From contig NZ_CP067977.1 in assembly GCF_016656965.1 (NCBI RefSeq), forward strand, positions 2,318,501-2,382,500: 64,000 nt of DNA, written 5' to 3'. This DNA comes from Brevundimonas vitisensis (GTDB lineage Bacteria; Pseudomonadota; Alphaproteobacteria; Caulobacterales; Caulobacteraceae). The position numbers and the translations under genes were made by a program. Below the pieces are notes generated by a model. The model made no database searches, was not told the DNA's origin, and worked only from the letters and a program-made list of their open reading frames with translations. Each line of letters starts with the position of its first letter. The stretch's first letter is position 1. Below are positions 43,722-52,611 of the stretch, in pieces.

Positions 43722-44723
43722 ATGATCCCGCTTTCCATACTCGACCTCGCGCCGGTGCCCGAAGGGTCCGACGTGTCCCAGGCCTTGGCCAATACCATCG
43801 ACCTGGCCCGCCATGCCGAGCGGCTGGGCTATCACCGCTACTGGCTGGCCGAACATCACAACATGCCGGGGATCGCCAGCGCCGCGACCTCGGTGGTGAT
43901 CGGGGCGGTGGCCGCCGCGACCCGGACGATAAGGGTCGGGGCAGGGGGCGTCATGCTGCCCAACCACGCCCCCTATGTGATCGCCGAGCAGTTCGGCACC
44001 CTGGCGGCTCTGCATCCTGGGCGCATCGACCTGGGCCTGGGCCGCGCACCGGGATCCGACATGGCGACCAGCCGGGCTCTGCGCCGGACGCTGCAGGGCG
44101 ATGTCGATGCCTTTCCGCAGGATGTGCAGGAACTGATGCACTGGTTCGGTCCGGCACAGGACGGCCAGCGCATCGCCGCCCATCCGGGGCAGGGCCAGGA
44201 CGTGCCGATCTGGATCCTGGGGTCGTCAACCTATGGCGCGCAACTGGCCGCACATCTGGGCCTGCCCTATGCCTTCGCCAGCCATTTTGCGCCGGGCGAC
44301 CTGCACCGCGCGCTGGAGGTTTATCGCCGGACCTTCCGGCCGTCCGAGCAGTTGGCCAAGCCGCATGTGATGCTGGGCTTCAACGTCTTCGCTGCCGAAA
44401 CGGACGAGGCAGCGCAGGTGTTGTTCACCTCGGTCCAGCAGGCCTTTGTGAACCTGAGATCGGGTCGTCCCGGCAAGCTGCCGCCGCCCGTAGCCGGCTA
44501 TGCAGAAGGCCTGAGCTCGGGCGAGCGGGCCATGATCGATCAAGCCCTGGCCTGTTCGGCCGTGGGCTCACCCGCGACCGTGCGCCGTCAGGTTCAGGCC
44601 TTTGTCGAGGCTACGGGGGCAGACGAAATGATGATCACGAGCCAGATCTGGGATCCGGCCGCCCGCGTCCGCTCGCTGGAGCTGCTGGCCGGGGCGATGG
44701 CGGACGCGCCCGTCGCGGCCTGA
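43722..44723 (+). CDS. Luciferase-like flavin monooxygenase (LLM class)
   Basis: A 333-aa TIM-barrel oxidoreductase of the bacterial-luciferase superfamily, most like the E. coli YhbW type ('MsnO8' family). Typical segments: [59 protein letters not shown]. Binds FMNH2/F420-like flavin; the substrate is unknown. Its 3' end overlaps the convergent gene at 44635-45087 by 89 bp. Confidence 0.93.
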   Translation: MIPLSILDLAPVPEGSDVSQALANTIDLARHAERLGYHRYWLAEHHNMPGIASAATSVVIGAVAAATRTIRVGAGGVMLPNHAPYVIAEQFGTLAALHPGRIDLGLGRAPGSDMATSRALRRTLQGDVDAFPQDVQELMHWFGPAQDGQRIAAHPGQGQDVPIWILGSSTYGAQLAAHLGLPYAFASHFAPGDLHRALEVYRRTFRPSEQLAKPHVMLGFNVFAAETDEAAQVLFTSVQQAFVNLRSGRPGKLPPPVAGYAEGLSSGERAMIDQALACSAVGSPATVRRQVQAFVEATGADEMMITSQIWDPAARVRSLELLAGAMADAPVAA

Positions 44724-45087
44724 CTTTCGGCGCCGTCAGGTCGAGGGCGGCTAGCAGGACGGCATCGTCGATCTCGCCCGCAGCGCGTCGCTCGCGCAGG
44801 GTGCGACACAGGCCCAGGCTCCGTGCGGCATTGGCCAGGTCGGCGTCAGCCGCGTCGGCTCCCAGCCGGTCCAGCGTGCCATAGCGCCAGCCCTTTTCCG
44901 GCGGACGCTCCAACACCAGCTGAAATCGGTCCGACGGGGTCAGGTCGGAGCCCAGGAAGGTCCATGCCTTGGCGCGCGGGCCGCGCCGGTAATGCCCCGG
45001 CGTCGTCGGCAGGCCGTGGGCGGCATAGACCCGCAAGGCCGCTGCCTCGATCGCCGCCAGCCGCTGGTCCACGGACGGGTCGCTCAC
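44635..45087 (-). CDS. Hypothetical protein at the end of the capsule operon
   Basis: A 150-aa protein of no family I recognise, GTG start at 45087, 7 bp after the stop of the KpsD-like gene. It begins with a helical region ([19 protein letters not shown]), then [31 protein letters not shown], a second helical region, and a tail of ~30 residues rich in Pro, Arg and Ser. The tail is the part overlapping the opposing LLM gene. Position suggests a role in capsule assembly, but there is no direct evidence. Confidence 0.65.
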   Translation of the reverse strand: MSDPSVDQRLAAIEAAALRVYAAHGLPTTPGHYRRGPRAKAWTFLGSDLTPSDRFQLVLERPPEKGWRYGTLDRLGADAADADLANAARSLGLCRTLRERRAAGEIDDAVLLAALDLTAPKVRPRRARPPSPRPAAPASGRGRPDPRSGS

Positions 45088-45094
45088 CGCCGCT

Positions 45095-46228
45095 TCAATC
45101 GTTGGACAGGGTGCTGGTGACCGAGACGTCATAGACGACGCGGGTGATGCTCTGGACGAACTCGAAGAATTTTCGGGCCTCGGCGGAATCGGAGCGAGGC
45201 ACATACAGGACGTCGTCGGGCTGGATCAGGAACCTCCCGGCAGCGAAGAAGCCGTCCGGCTCGGCCAGGTCCAGGCGATAGACCACCGGCACGCCGCGGG
45301 GCGTCGGAGCCTGGGTCAGGCCCAGGGCCTGGGCCACCTCGGGCCGCTCGAAGCGGAAGACCATGACGGCACGGGCATTGGCGGACTGGGGATCCAGACC
45401 GCCGGCCCGGCCAAGCGCCCCGGCCAGGGTCAGCTCGCCCGCGCCCATGTCGGTCTCGGACACCGAGCCCAACGCCCCGAAGGCGGCATAGCGCCGGGGA
45501 CGATGAACAAGATTGACCTGATCGCCAGGGGCCAGGCGGATGTTCTGTCCGAACTCGCTGTTCAGGGCGGACAGGGGGGCTGACCAGCTGTCGCCGCCGC
45601 GGCGCACCACGACCGTAACGTCCTCGGAGGGGCGCGAGGCCCCGCCTGCCGCTGCGATCACGTCCAGCACGCGGTTGCCGTTGACGTTCAGCGACGTCCG
45701 GCCCGGATTGCGAACTTCGCCCAGGACGGTGACGCCGTTGGACGGATTGGAGGCGATGGACACCACCACCTGGGGCGCGGCGACCTTGCCCACCAGGGAC
45801 CGACGCACGGCCTCGGCGGCCTGGGGCGCGGTCAGGCCGACGACACGGACCGAGCCAGCAAACGGCACAGCGATGCCGCCCGATCGGTCCACCGTCACCG
45901 GCGGCAGGGTCTGGTTGCCGGACTGAACCGAGGCACCATTGCCGCGCGGTCCGAACAGGGTGCCGCTGGGCTCGAAGATGGCCACGGTCAAGGTGTCGCC
46001 GATGCCGATGACGTCGACCGGGGCGTCGCTGTCGGCACCGGCCAGGCTGGTCCCGGCCGGGGCGGAGACCAGGCGGATCCGCTCGGCCACGGCGGCATCC
46101 AGATCGACCAGGACATAGCCGGACTGATCCGCGCTGGCCACGGAACGGCCGGACGGTCCGTCGCGGGGCAGGGTCTGGCAGCCGGCCAGGGCGGCGACGA
46201 TCAGCAGGGACAGGACCGCTCGGGTCAT
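45095..46228 (-). CDS. Outer-membrane polysaccharide export lipoprotein (Wza/KpsD/CtrA-like)
   Basis: A 377-aa lipoprotein (lipobox LAGC, C17) that forms the outer-membrane channel for capsule or exopolysaccharide. The Poly_export domain (VIGIGDTLTVAIFEPSG, ITVDRSG-type repeats and SLBB domains: GVTVLGEVRNPGRTSLNVNG, LTLAGALGRAGGLDPQSANARAVMVFR) is clear, and the C-terminal FLIQPDDVLYVPRSDSAEAR leads to a final amphipathic helix. It completes the ABC-dependent export machinery whose inner parts are at 12.4-15.9 kb. It overlaps the upstream glycosyltransferase gene by 4 bp. Confidence 0.94.
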   Translation of the reverse strand: MTRAVLSLLIVAALAGCQTLPRDGPSGRSVASADQSGYVLVDLDAAVAERIRLVSAPAGTSLAGADSDAPVDVIGIGDTLTVAIFEPSGTLFGPRGNGASVQSGNQTLPPVTVDRSGGIAVPFAGSVRVVGLTAPQAAEAVRRSLVGKVAAPQVVVSIASNPSNGVTVLGEVRNPGRTSLNVNGNRVLDVIAAAGGASRPSEDVTVVVRRGGDSWSAPLSALNSEFGQNIRLAPGDQVNLVHRPRRYAAFGALGSVSETDMGAGELTLAGALGRAGGLDPQSANARAVMVFRFERPEVAQALGLTQAPTPRGVPVVYRLDLAEPDGFFAAGRFLIQPDDVLYVPRSDSAEARKFFEFVQSITRVVYDVSVTSTLSND

Positions 46229-47508
46229 GGACGCACACTCCGCAGAACATCCTGCTTACCGGCAAGGGGCAGGTTTGCGAAGGCCGCTACCTGTTCGAAA
46301 TGGGCCGGCCAGGTTGGCGCCTTGAACGACGGGCCAGGGGCCAGGGTTGCGACCGGGGTTGCGGTGGCCTGGGCAATGGCGGCCATCCAACCCAGACCGT
46401 CCAGTGGATCAATCAGCTGCGCGCCCGCCACCAGCTCGCGATGGACGGGGATGTCCGAAGCGATCAGGGGCACGCCCATGGCCATGGCCTCGACCGCTGG
46501 AAGGTCGAAGCCCTCCTCCGACGACGGGGCCAGGACGGCCCTTGCGCCGCGCATCAGCCGGGCCAGGGCCGCATCGGGCAGGTCGGCCGCCTGATGCACC
46601 AGCCCTTGCAGATTGGGCGAGCGCTCCAGATGGTCCATGACCGCCTCATTCTCCCAGCCCTGCCGGCCGATCAAAACCAGACGCGGCGTGGCCGGACCCA
46701 TGCGCTCTTCCAGCCGTCGCCAAAGGGTCAGAAGGAAGGCCAGATTCTTGCGGGCTTCCAGCGTCCCGACATGGACGAAATAGGGCGGTTCGGCGGGAGT
46801 CCAGCCCGGCGTCAGGAACCGGGACTCCAGACCCAGGGGCGCGGCCAGAACCGGCGGCGTGGCGATGTCCTCGCGCGCGGCAAAGGCCGACAGCTGCTCG
46901 CCGGTATGGGCCGAGTTGACTACGATCCGGTCGGCGTGGCGCAGGGCAACCCGCATCCGCGTGCGATGGCGGGTGGCCTCGCCCGGACGGCAGAACTCGG
47001 GGTGAGTGATCGGGATCAGGTCGTGGATCAGGATCAGAGGGGCGACCCCCGCCGCCGTCAGTTCGCTGAGGACGCGGGCGCTGTTCAGGCCGGTGTGGCC
47101 AACGTTCACATACAGATCCCCGCGTCGCAGTCGGGGCAGGGGACGACCTCGCAGCAGGCCCTGCAGCACCTGTCGCCCATGATCGGGAGCGGCGGGATCG
47201 AGGCCGATCAGGCTGCGTCCCCGCTGGGTAGCACCAAGGGCCTGGACCAGCCGGATTTCGGCCTCGGCCGGGGCTTCGTCCGCAGAGCCCGACCAGCGCG
47301 CCCGAAGCTGGGCCACCGTCTGGGCGAACCAGCGCGGGTCCAGCGCCCCCAGTTGGTCCCGCACGATCCGGACCGGGGTCAGGGTGATGCCCGAAAGCGA
47401 GACCAGCCATTCGGCATAGGCCAGGCAGACCCGGTCCACCCCCGTCGGCGCGCGCCGCCCGCCCCGATGGAGCAGCCGCGTCGCGTCGAACAGGACCCGC
47501 TGCGTCAT
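46225..47508 (-). CDS. GT4-type glycosyltransferase (capsule operon)
   Basis: A 427-aa sugar transferase with two Rossmann-like domains. The C-terminal GT4 donor-binding region is evident: YFVHVGTLEARKNLAFLLTLW, LIGRQGWENEAV, and the E-x7-E motif in SSEEGFDLPAVEAMAMG. The N-terminal part starts RVLFDATRLLHRGGRRAPTG. Donor and acceptor sugars are unknown. It overlaps both neighbours by 4 bp. Confidence 0.92.
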   Translation of the reverse strand: MTQRVLFDATRLLHRGGRRAPTGVDRVCLAYAEWLVSLSGITLTPVRIVRDQLGALDPRWFAQTVAQLRARWSGSADEAPAEAEIRLVQALGATQRGRSLIGLDPAAPDHGRQVLQGLLRGRPLPRLRRGDLYVNVGHTGLNSARVLSELTAAGVAPLILIHDLIPITHPEFCRPGEATRHRTRMRVALRHADRIVVNSAHTGEQLSAFAAREDIATPPVLAAPLGLESRFLTPGWTPAEPPYFVHVGTLEARKNLAFLLTLWRRLEERMGPATPRLVLIGRQGWENEAVMDHLERSPNLQGLVHQAADLPDAALARLMRGARAVLAPSSEEGFDLPAVEAMAMGVPLIASDIPVHRELVAGAQLIDPLDGLGWMAAIAQATATPVATLAPGPSFKAPTWPAHFEQVAAFANLPLAGKQDVLRSVRP

Positions 47509-48821
47509 CTCACCCCGACGCGGCCATAGAGATCGGCCAGTCGCGCCTGATAGGCCTCGGGCGTGAACTTGGCCGCCTGGATGCGGCCGCGTGCCGAGAG
47601 ATCGGCCGCCAGATCGTCGTCGGCGGCCAGGGCGCGGAAATGGCGGGTCAGGCCGGTGACGTCATAGGGATCGACCATCAGGGCTGCGTCGCCCGCCACC
47701 TCGGGCAGGGAGGCGGCCGTCGAGGTGATGACCGGGGTGCCCAGGCTCATGGACTCCAGCACCGGCAGGCCGAACCCTTCGTACAGCGACGGAAACACGG
47801 TGCCGCGCGCGCCGCGGATCAGATCCACCAGCAGGGAGAAGGGCAGAAAGTCCCACAGCAGCAGCTTCTTCTTGCGGACCGCCTTGTCGCGCCGCGCCTG
47901 ATGCATCAGGGCCGTCTCTTCCTCGTCCAGCCAGGCCCGGCCGCCCACAACGATCAGAGGCTGGCTGACGCCCGAGGCCAGATAGGCCTCGACGATCCGG
48001 GCCAGGTTCTTCTTGGGTTCGATCGCGCCGAAATAGAGGAAGTAGCCCTTCCACGGCACCTTGAAGACATTCTCGATCGTGGCGGCGACCTCGGTATCGT
48101 CCTTGGCCAGAAGGCGCGGGGGGATGCCGACCGACTGATAGGTATTGGTCACCCGGTGCTCGGGCACGCCCAGCAGGCGGATCACGTCCTGGCGCGTCGC
48201 CTCGGACACCACGGCGATGTGGTCGGCCTTCTTCGCGATCTTGCGGCACAGGCGCAGGAACATGCGCTTGTTGTCCAAGGTGGTGTGCGGCAGGCGCAGC
48301 GGGATCATGTCGTGGATCGTATAGACATTGGCCATGCCCCGTGCCCGCAGGGGCATGGCGGTGGTCCAGTGCATGACGTCCGGTCTCGACACGGTCGGGT
48401 GACCCCGGAAACCGACCGGGGTGAAGACCTTGGACTGGCCGAAGGCTCCGCCCGCCAGGCCATAAATGCGCGGCGAACTCCAGAAGGCGCTGACCGGCGG
48501 GCGTCCGCCGCCGCGTGCCGGCCAGATGATCTCGTCGGTGGGGGCCACGGCCCGGGCCGGTCGGCCGAACCGACCGGTGTGATGCTCCCACGCCCGGCGC
48601 CAAGGCCGGACATTGGGCGAATAGGCGTCGGTGAGAGCGATCTCGTTCAGCAGCTCACGCCGGTTGAAGGTGGCGGCGGGACCGTAAAGGACCTGGGTCT
48701 CCATCCCCATGGCATTGAGGTTGGACAGCAGGTTGCGCCCATAGGTGGCGATGCCGGAGCCCTTCTTGAGGGCCAGGTTCATGCCGTCGATGCAGACGGT
48801 GGTCTTAGAAGAGCCAGTCAT
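47505..48821 (-). CDS. GT4-type glycosyltransferase (capsule operon)
   Basis: A 438-aa sugar transferase paralogous in design to its downstream neighbour. N-terminal domain CIDGMNLALKKGSGIATYGRN; C-terminal GT4 domain FLYFGAIEPKKNLARIVEAY and SLYEGFGLPVLESMSLG (E-x7-E). Overlaps the KdsD gene by 1 bp and the next glycosyltransferase by 4 bp, so expression is tightly coupled. Confidence 0.93.
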   Translation of the reverse strand: MTGSSKTTVCIDGMNLALKKGSGIATYGRNLLSNLNAMGMETQVLYGPAATFNRRELLNEIALTDAYSPNVRPWRRAWEHHTGRFGRPARAVAPTDEIIWPARGGGRPPVSAFWSSPRIYGLAGGAFGQSKVFTPVGFRGHPTVSRPDVMHWTTAMPLRARGMANVYTIHDMIPLRLPHTTLDNKRMFLRLCRKIAKKADHIAVVSEATRQDVIRLLGVPEHRVTNTYQSVGIPPRLLAKDDTEVAATIENVFKVPWKGYFLYFGAIEPKKNLARIVEAYLASGVSQPLIVVGGRAWLDEEETALMHQARRDKAVRKKKLLLWDFLPFSLLVDLIRGARGTVFPSLYEGFGLPVLESMSLGTPVITSTAASLPEVAGDAALMVDPYDVTGLTRHFRALAADDDLAADLSARGRIQAAKFTPEAYQARLADLYGRVGVR

Positions 48822-49807
48822 CAGGCCACATACCCCGCCTGCATCAGCTCGGCGATGTGGATGATGGCGGCGGGCCGTCCCTCGACCACCACGAACAGGG
48901 TCGAGATGCGGTTTTGGGTCAGGATGTCGACCGCATCGCTCATGCGGGCATCCGGGCCGACGACCTTCGGGTCCCGGCTCATGATGTCGGCGGCCGTCAA
49001 TGCGGTAATGTCCCGCGCGAAGGCCCGGCGCACATCGCCGTCGGTGATGACGCCGGCCAGGGTGCCGTCGTCCGAAAGAACGGCGACCGCGCCCTTCCGT
49101 CCCTCCGTGATGGCCGAGACGACCTCGGCGAAGGTCGCGGCATGGCCGACGGTGGGGGCGGGCGCATGGGCATCGCCCATCCAGTCGCCGACGCTCTGCA
49201 AGCTCATGCCCAGCTTGCCGCCGGGGTGGTGCAGACCAAAGGCTTCGCGGCTGAAGCCGCGCCGGTCCATCAGCACCATGGCCAGGGCATCGCCGAGCGC
49301 CAGGGTCATCAGGGTCGAGGTGGTGGGGGCCAGACCCTCGGGACAGGCCTCGGCCACCTGGGGCATGGCCAGGACCACCTGGGCGTTGCGGCCGAGGAAG
49401 CTGGACGGCCGCTGCGTCAGGCCGATGACGGGAATACCCTCGCGCTGGCAGAAGATCAGCGGGTCACGCAGTTCCCGGCTCTCGCCCGAGTTGGAGATGG
49501 CCAGAAGCGTCGTGTCATGGCGCAGCATGCCCAGGTCGCCATGGCTCATTTCCGCCGGATGGACGAAAAAGGCATTGGTCCCGGTGGAGGCCAGGGTGGC
49601 GGCGATCTTGCCGCCGATATGGCCGGACTTGCCCATGCCGGTCACCACGACATAGCCGGGGCGACCCATGATGATGTCGCAGGCCCGGGCGAGGCTGTCG
49701 TCGATCGTGCCTTCCAGAGCCTGCAGGGCCTGGATGTTCAGCCGGATCACCGCACGGGCGCGCTCGATCATAGCGGACGGCGAGGCGGCAAGGGTGTCGG
49801 CGGTCAT
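48821..49807 (-). CDS. kdsD: D-arabinose 5-phosphate isomerase
   Basis: Converts ribulose-5-phosphate to arabinose-5-phosphate, the precursor of Kdo. The 328-aa protein has an SIS domain (about 30-180; VVVTGMGKSGHIGGKIAATL, ISNSGESRE) and a CBS pair (about 205-325). LHHPGGKLG is the family's signature. As first gene of the capsule operon it may be the capsule-dedicated paralogue (KpsF/GutQ type) rather than the housekeeping KdsD. Its promoter must lie in the 189-bp spacer to otsB. Confidence 0.95.
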   Translation of the reverse strand: MTADTLAASPSAMIERARAVIRLNIQALQALEGTIDDSLARACDIIMGRPGYVVVTGMGKSGHIGGKIAATLASTGTNAFFVHPAEMSHGDLGMLRHDTTLLAISNSGESRELRDPLIFCQREGIPVIGLTQRPSSFLGRNAQVVLAMPQVAEACPEGLAPTTSTLMTLALGDALAMVLMDRRGFSREAFGLHHPGGKLGMSLQSVGDWMGDAHAPAPTVGHAATFAEVVSAITEGRKGAVAVLSDDGTLAGVITDGDVRRAFARDITALTAADIMSRDPKVVGPDARMSDAVDILTQNRISTLFVVVEGRPAAIIHIAELMQAGYVA

Positions 49808-49996
49808 TCACAGCTTCCAGGGCGCCCTTGCGCGGGCATTTATGGAGTGGCGAATTGCAGCATCCGGACCGGTTTCACAATGGCGAGACGAACGCCGTGT
49901 ATCGGGTGCGATCGATAAATCGGGCCGCCTGCCCAACCTTTGCCGGACTGAAGCGTTAGCGCCGACGGGGCAAACAACAACGACCATTGGAACCGT

Positions 49997-50776
49997 ATGA
50001 CCGTCCACGCCGGAAGCCTGACCCATATCCTGCCACCGCCGCCGATCGAGACCTTGCGGCGTCCGGCGCTGTTTCTGGATATGGACGGTGTGTTGGCTCC
50101 GCTGGCCCCGCATCCCGACGACGTGGTGCCGGTGGCGCGACGGACGGCGGTGCTCAAACAGCTGATCCAGCGACTGGACGGCCGGGTAGCGATCGTCAGT
50201 GGACGGACGTTGGCGGAGATCGACAGGATCAGCGATGGGGCGGCCCAAGCTGCCTCGGGCGTGCATGGACTGGAGCGACGCGGCGCCGACGGGGTTTCGG
50301 TGCGGGACGAAGCCGATCCGGCGGTGAAACAGGCCGTGGCGGCCTTCAACGCCTTCGCAGCCGAACGGCCGGGCGTTGTCGTAGAGGACAAGGGCGTGGC
50401 CGCCGGACTGCATTACCGCAGGGCACCCGACCAAGGTGGTGCGGCTCAGGCCTTGGCCAGTGAGATCGCCGACCGGACGGGACTGGTGCTGCAGCCGGGC
50501 TCGATGGTGCTGGAGTTGAAGACGCCCGGCACCGACAAGGGCACGGCGGTGACGGCCTTCATGGATCAGCCGCCGTTCAAGGGGGCATTCCCCATCATGG
50601 TCGGCGACGACCTGACCGACGAGCATGGCTTTGCTGCGGCGACGGCGTTGGGTGGGTTCGGCGTCCTGGTCGGCCCGCCGCGCGAGACGGCGGCACGCTA
50701 CGGCCTGGCCGATGTCGACGCCGTCCTGGATTGGCTGGAGGCCGTGGCGGCGTCCGTTTCGGAGACCCCTGCATGA
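49997..50776 (+). CDS. otsB: Trehalose-6-phosphate phosphatase
   Basis: Dephosphorylates trehalose-6-phosphate. The 259-aa HAD phosphatase has nucleophile motif FLDMDGVLAPL (D28, D30), IVSGRTLAEID as motif II, and MVGDDLTDEHGF as motif IV, the standard OtsB pattern. First gene of the otsB - GH15 - otsA cluster; its TGA overlaps the next ATG (ATGA). Confidence 0.96.
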   Translation: MTVHAGSLTHILPPPPIETLRRPALFLDMDGVLAPLAPHPDDVVPVARRTAVLKQLIQRLDGRVAIVSGRTLAEIDRISDGAAQAASGVHGLERRGADGVSVRDEADPAVKQAVAAFNAFAAERPGVVVEDKGVAAGLHYRRAPDQGGAAQALASEIADRTGLVLQPGSMVLELKTPGTDKGTAVTAFMDQPPFKGAFPIMVGDDLTDEHGFAAATALGGFGVLVGPPRETAARYGLADVDAVLDWLEAVAASVSETPA

Positions 50777-52557
50777 CCCAGACACTGGATCTGTTCCCCA
50801 TCGGCAACTGCGCTGTCAGCGCGCTGATCGACCGGACTGGCCGCTTCGTCTGGGCCTGCGCCCCGCGCGTGGACGGCGATCCGGTCTTTTCGGCTCTGAT
50901 GGACGGCGATACCCCGGAACACGGATTCTGGGCCATCGAGCTGGAGGGGCTCTCCAATGTCGATCAGGCCTATATCCGCAACACGCCCGTGCTGCGGACC
51001 GTTCTGACGGCCGAAGACGGAGCATCGATCGAGATCATCGACTTCGCGCCGCGCCATGCCAAGAATTCGCGGACCTATCGGCCTCTGGCGTTCAGCCGGA
51101 TCGTGCGTCCCCTGGCCGGAGCGCCACGGATCCGGGTTCGCCTGCGTCCTGCCGCAGACTGGGGCGCGCGCCGGGCCCCGACCACGGCGGGATCCAACCA
51201 CATCCGCTATGTTTGTCCCGAGGTCACCTTCCGGCTAACGACCGACTGTCCGGTGTCGCATGTCACAAGCGAGCGGACCTTCCGGCTGGAGCGGCCCCTG
51301 GCCTTCTTCTTTGGACCGGACGAGGGTTACGATCAGGCGGTCGGGGCGGGGGTCCAGGCGGCCCTGGATCGCACGGTCGACTACTGGCAGCAGTGGGTGC
51401 GGACCCTCTATCTGCCGCTTGATTGGCAAGAGGCGGTGATCCGGGCGGCCATCACCCTGAAACTGTGTGCCTATGAGGAGACGGGGGCCATCGTCGCGGC
51501 CATGACGACCTCGGTGCCCGAATTCCCCGAGAGCGGTCGCAACTGGGACTATCGCTACTGCTGGATCCGGGACGCCTATTACACGGTGCGGGCTCTGAAC
51601 CGGCTGGGCGCGGTCGATATCCTGGAGAACTACCTCGTCTATCTGCGCAATCTCGTGGACGACTCGGCGGGCGGCCATGTTCAGCCCGTCTATGGCGTGG
51701 GTCTGGAGGAGGACATCGACGAGCGGATCGTGACGTCAGTCGCCGGCTATCGCGGGATGAAGCCGGTCCGGGTGGGAAATCAGGCGCGCGAGCATCTGCA
51801 GCACGACGTCTATGGCCAGATCGTGCTGCCGCTGGTTCAGGCCTTCTATGACCACCGGCTGCTGCGCCCCGGATCCATCGAGGATTTCCATGCCCTGGAG
51901 AAGGTCGGAGACCGGGCCTTTGCCATGCACGACCAGGTCGATGCCGGCCTGTGGGAGTTCCGCACGATCGCGCGCGTGCACACCTATTCATCCGTGATGT
52001 GCTGGGCGGCCTGCGACCGGCTGGCCAAGGCGGCGGACCACATCGGCCTGGGACACCGGGCCGAGTTCTGGCGGGAGCGGGCTGCAATCATCCGTGCCCG
52101 GATCGAGAAGGAGGCCTTCTTGCCAGAAGAAGGGCGTTTCGCGGCCAGCTTCGGGGGGCAGGAGCTGGACGCCTCGCTGCTGCAGCTCACCGACCTGGGC
52201 TTTCTGGACGTCCGCGATCCCCGCCAGGTCGCGACATTCGATGCGGTGGAGCGCGACCTGAAGAAGGGAGCCTATCTGTTCCGCTATATCGAGGCGGATG
52301 ACTTCGGCGAGCCGGAGACGGCGTTCAACTTCTGTACCTTCTGGTTCATCGAAGCCCTGGCGCTGAACGGGCGAACCGAAGAGGCGAGGGTGATCTTCGA
52401 GGACATGCTGAGCCGCCGGACGTCGGCGGGCCTGCTGAGCGAGGACATCTCGATCGAGGACGGCCAACTGTGGGGCAACTATCCCCAGACCTACTCGCTG
52501 GTCGGGATCATCAACTGTGCTGTGCTGCTCAGCCGGTCCTGGACGGATGCGCGCTAG
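50773..52557 (+). CDS. Glycoside hydrolase family 15 protein (glucoamylase/trehalase-like)
   Basis: A 594-aa cytoplasmic (alpha/alpha)6-barrel hydrolase without signal peptide. An N-terminal beta-sandwich (1-220) precedes the barrel; RNWDYRYCWIRDAYYTVRAL is the GH15 hallmark and the late FCTFWFIEALALNGR region holds the second catalytic glutamate. Family members cleave alpha-1,4-glucans or, in actinobacteria, trehalose. Being translationally coupled to otsB and 54 bp upstream of otsA, trehalose hydrolysis or glucan turnover linked to trehalose is likely. Confidence 0.93.
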   Translation: MTQTLDLFPIGNCAVSALIDRTGRFVWACAPRVDGDPVFSALMDGDTPEHGFWAIELEGLSNVDQAYIRNTPVLRTVLTAEDGASIEIIDFAPRHAKNSRTYRPLAFSRIVRPLAGAPRIRVRLRPAADWGARRAPTTAGSNHIRYVCPEVTFRLTTDCPVSHVTSERTFRLERPLAFFFGPDEGYDQAVGAGVQAALDRTVDYWQQWVRTLYLPLDWQEAVIRAAITLKLCAYEETGAIVAAMTTSVPEFPESGRNWDYRYCWIRDAYYTVRALNRLGAVDILENYLVYLRNLVDDSAGGHVQPVYGVGLEEDIDERIVTSVAGYRGMKPVRVGNQAREHLQHDVYGQIVLPLVQAFYDHRLLRPGSIEDFHALEKVGDRAFAMHDQVDAGLWEFRTIARVHTYSSVMCWAACDRLAKAADHIGLGHRAEFWRERAAIIRARIEKEAFLPEEGRFAASFGGQELDASLLQLTDLGFLDVRDPRQVATFDAVERDLKKGAYLFRYIEADDFGEPETAFNFCTFWFIEALALNGRTEEARVIFEDMLSRRTSAGLLSEDISIEDGQLWGNYPQTYSLVGIINCAVLLSRSWTDAR

Positions 52558-52611
52558 GGCGGTTCACGAAAGCGTTATGCCACCTTTTTGCCATCAAGGC
52601 GTTGCGACGGC

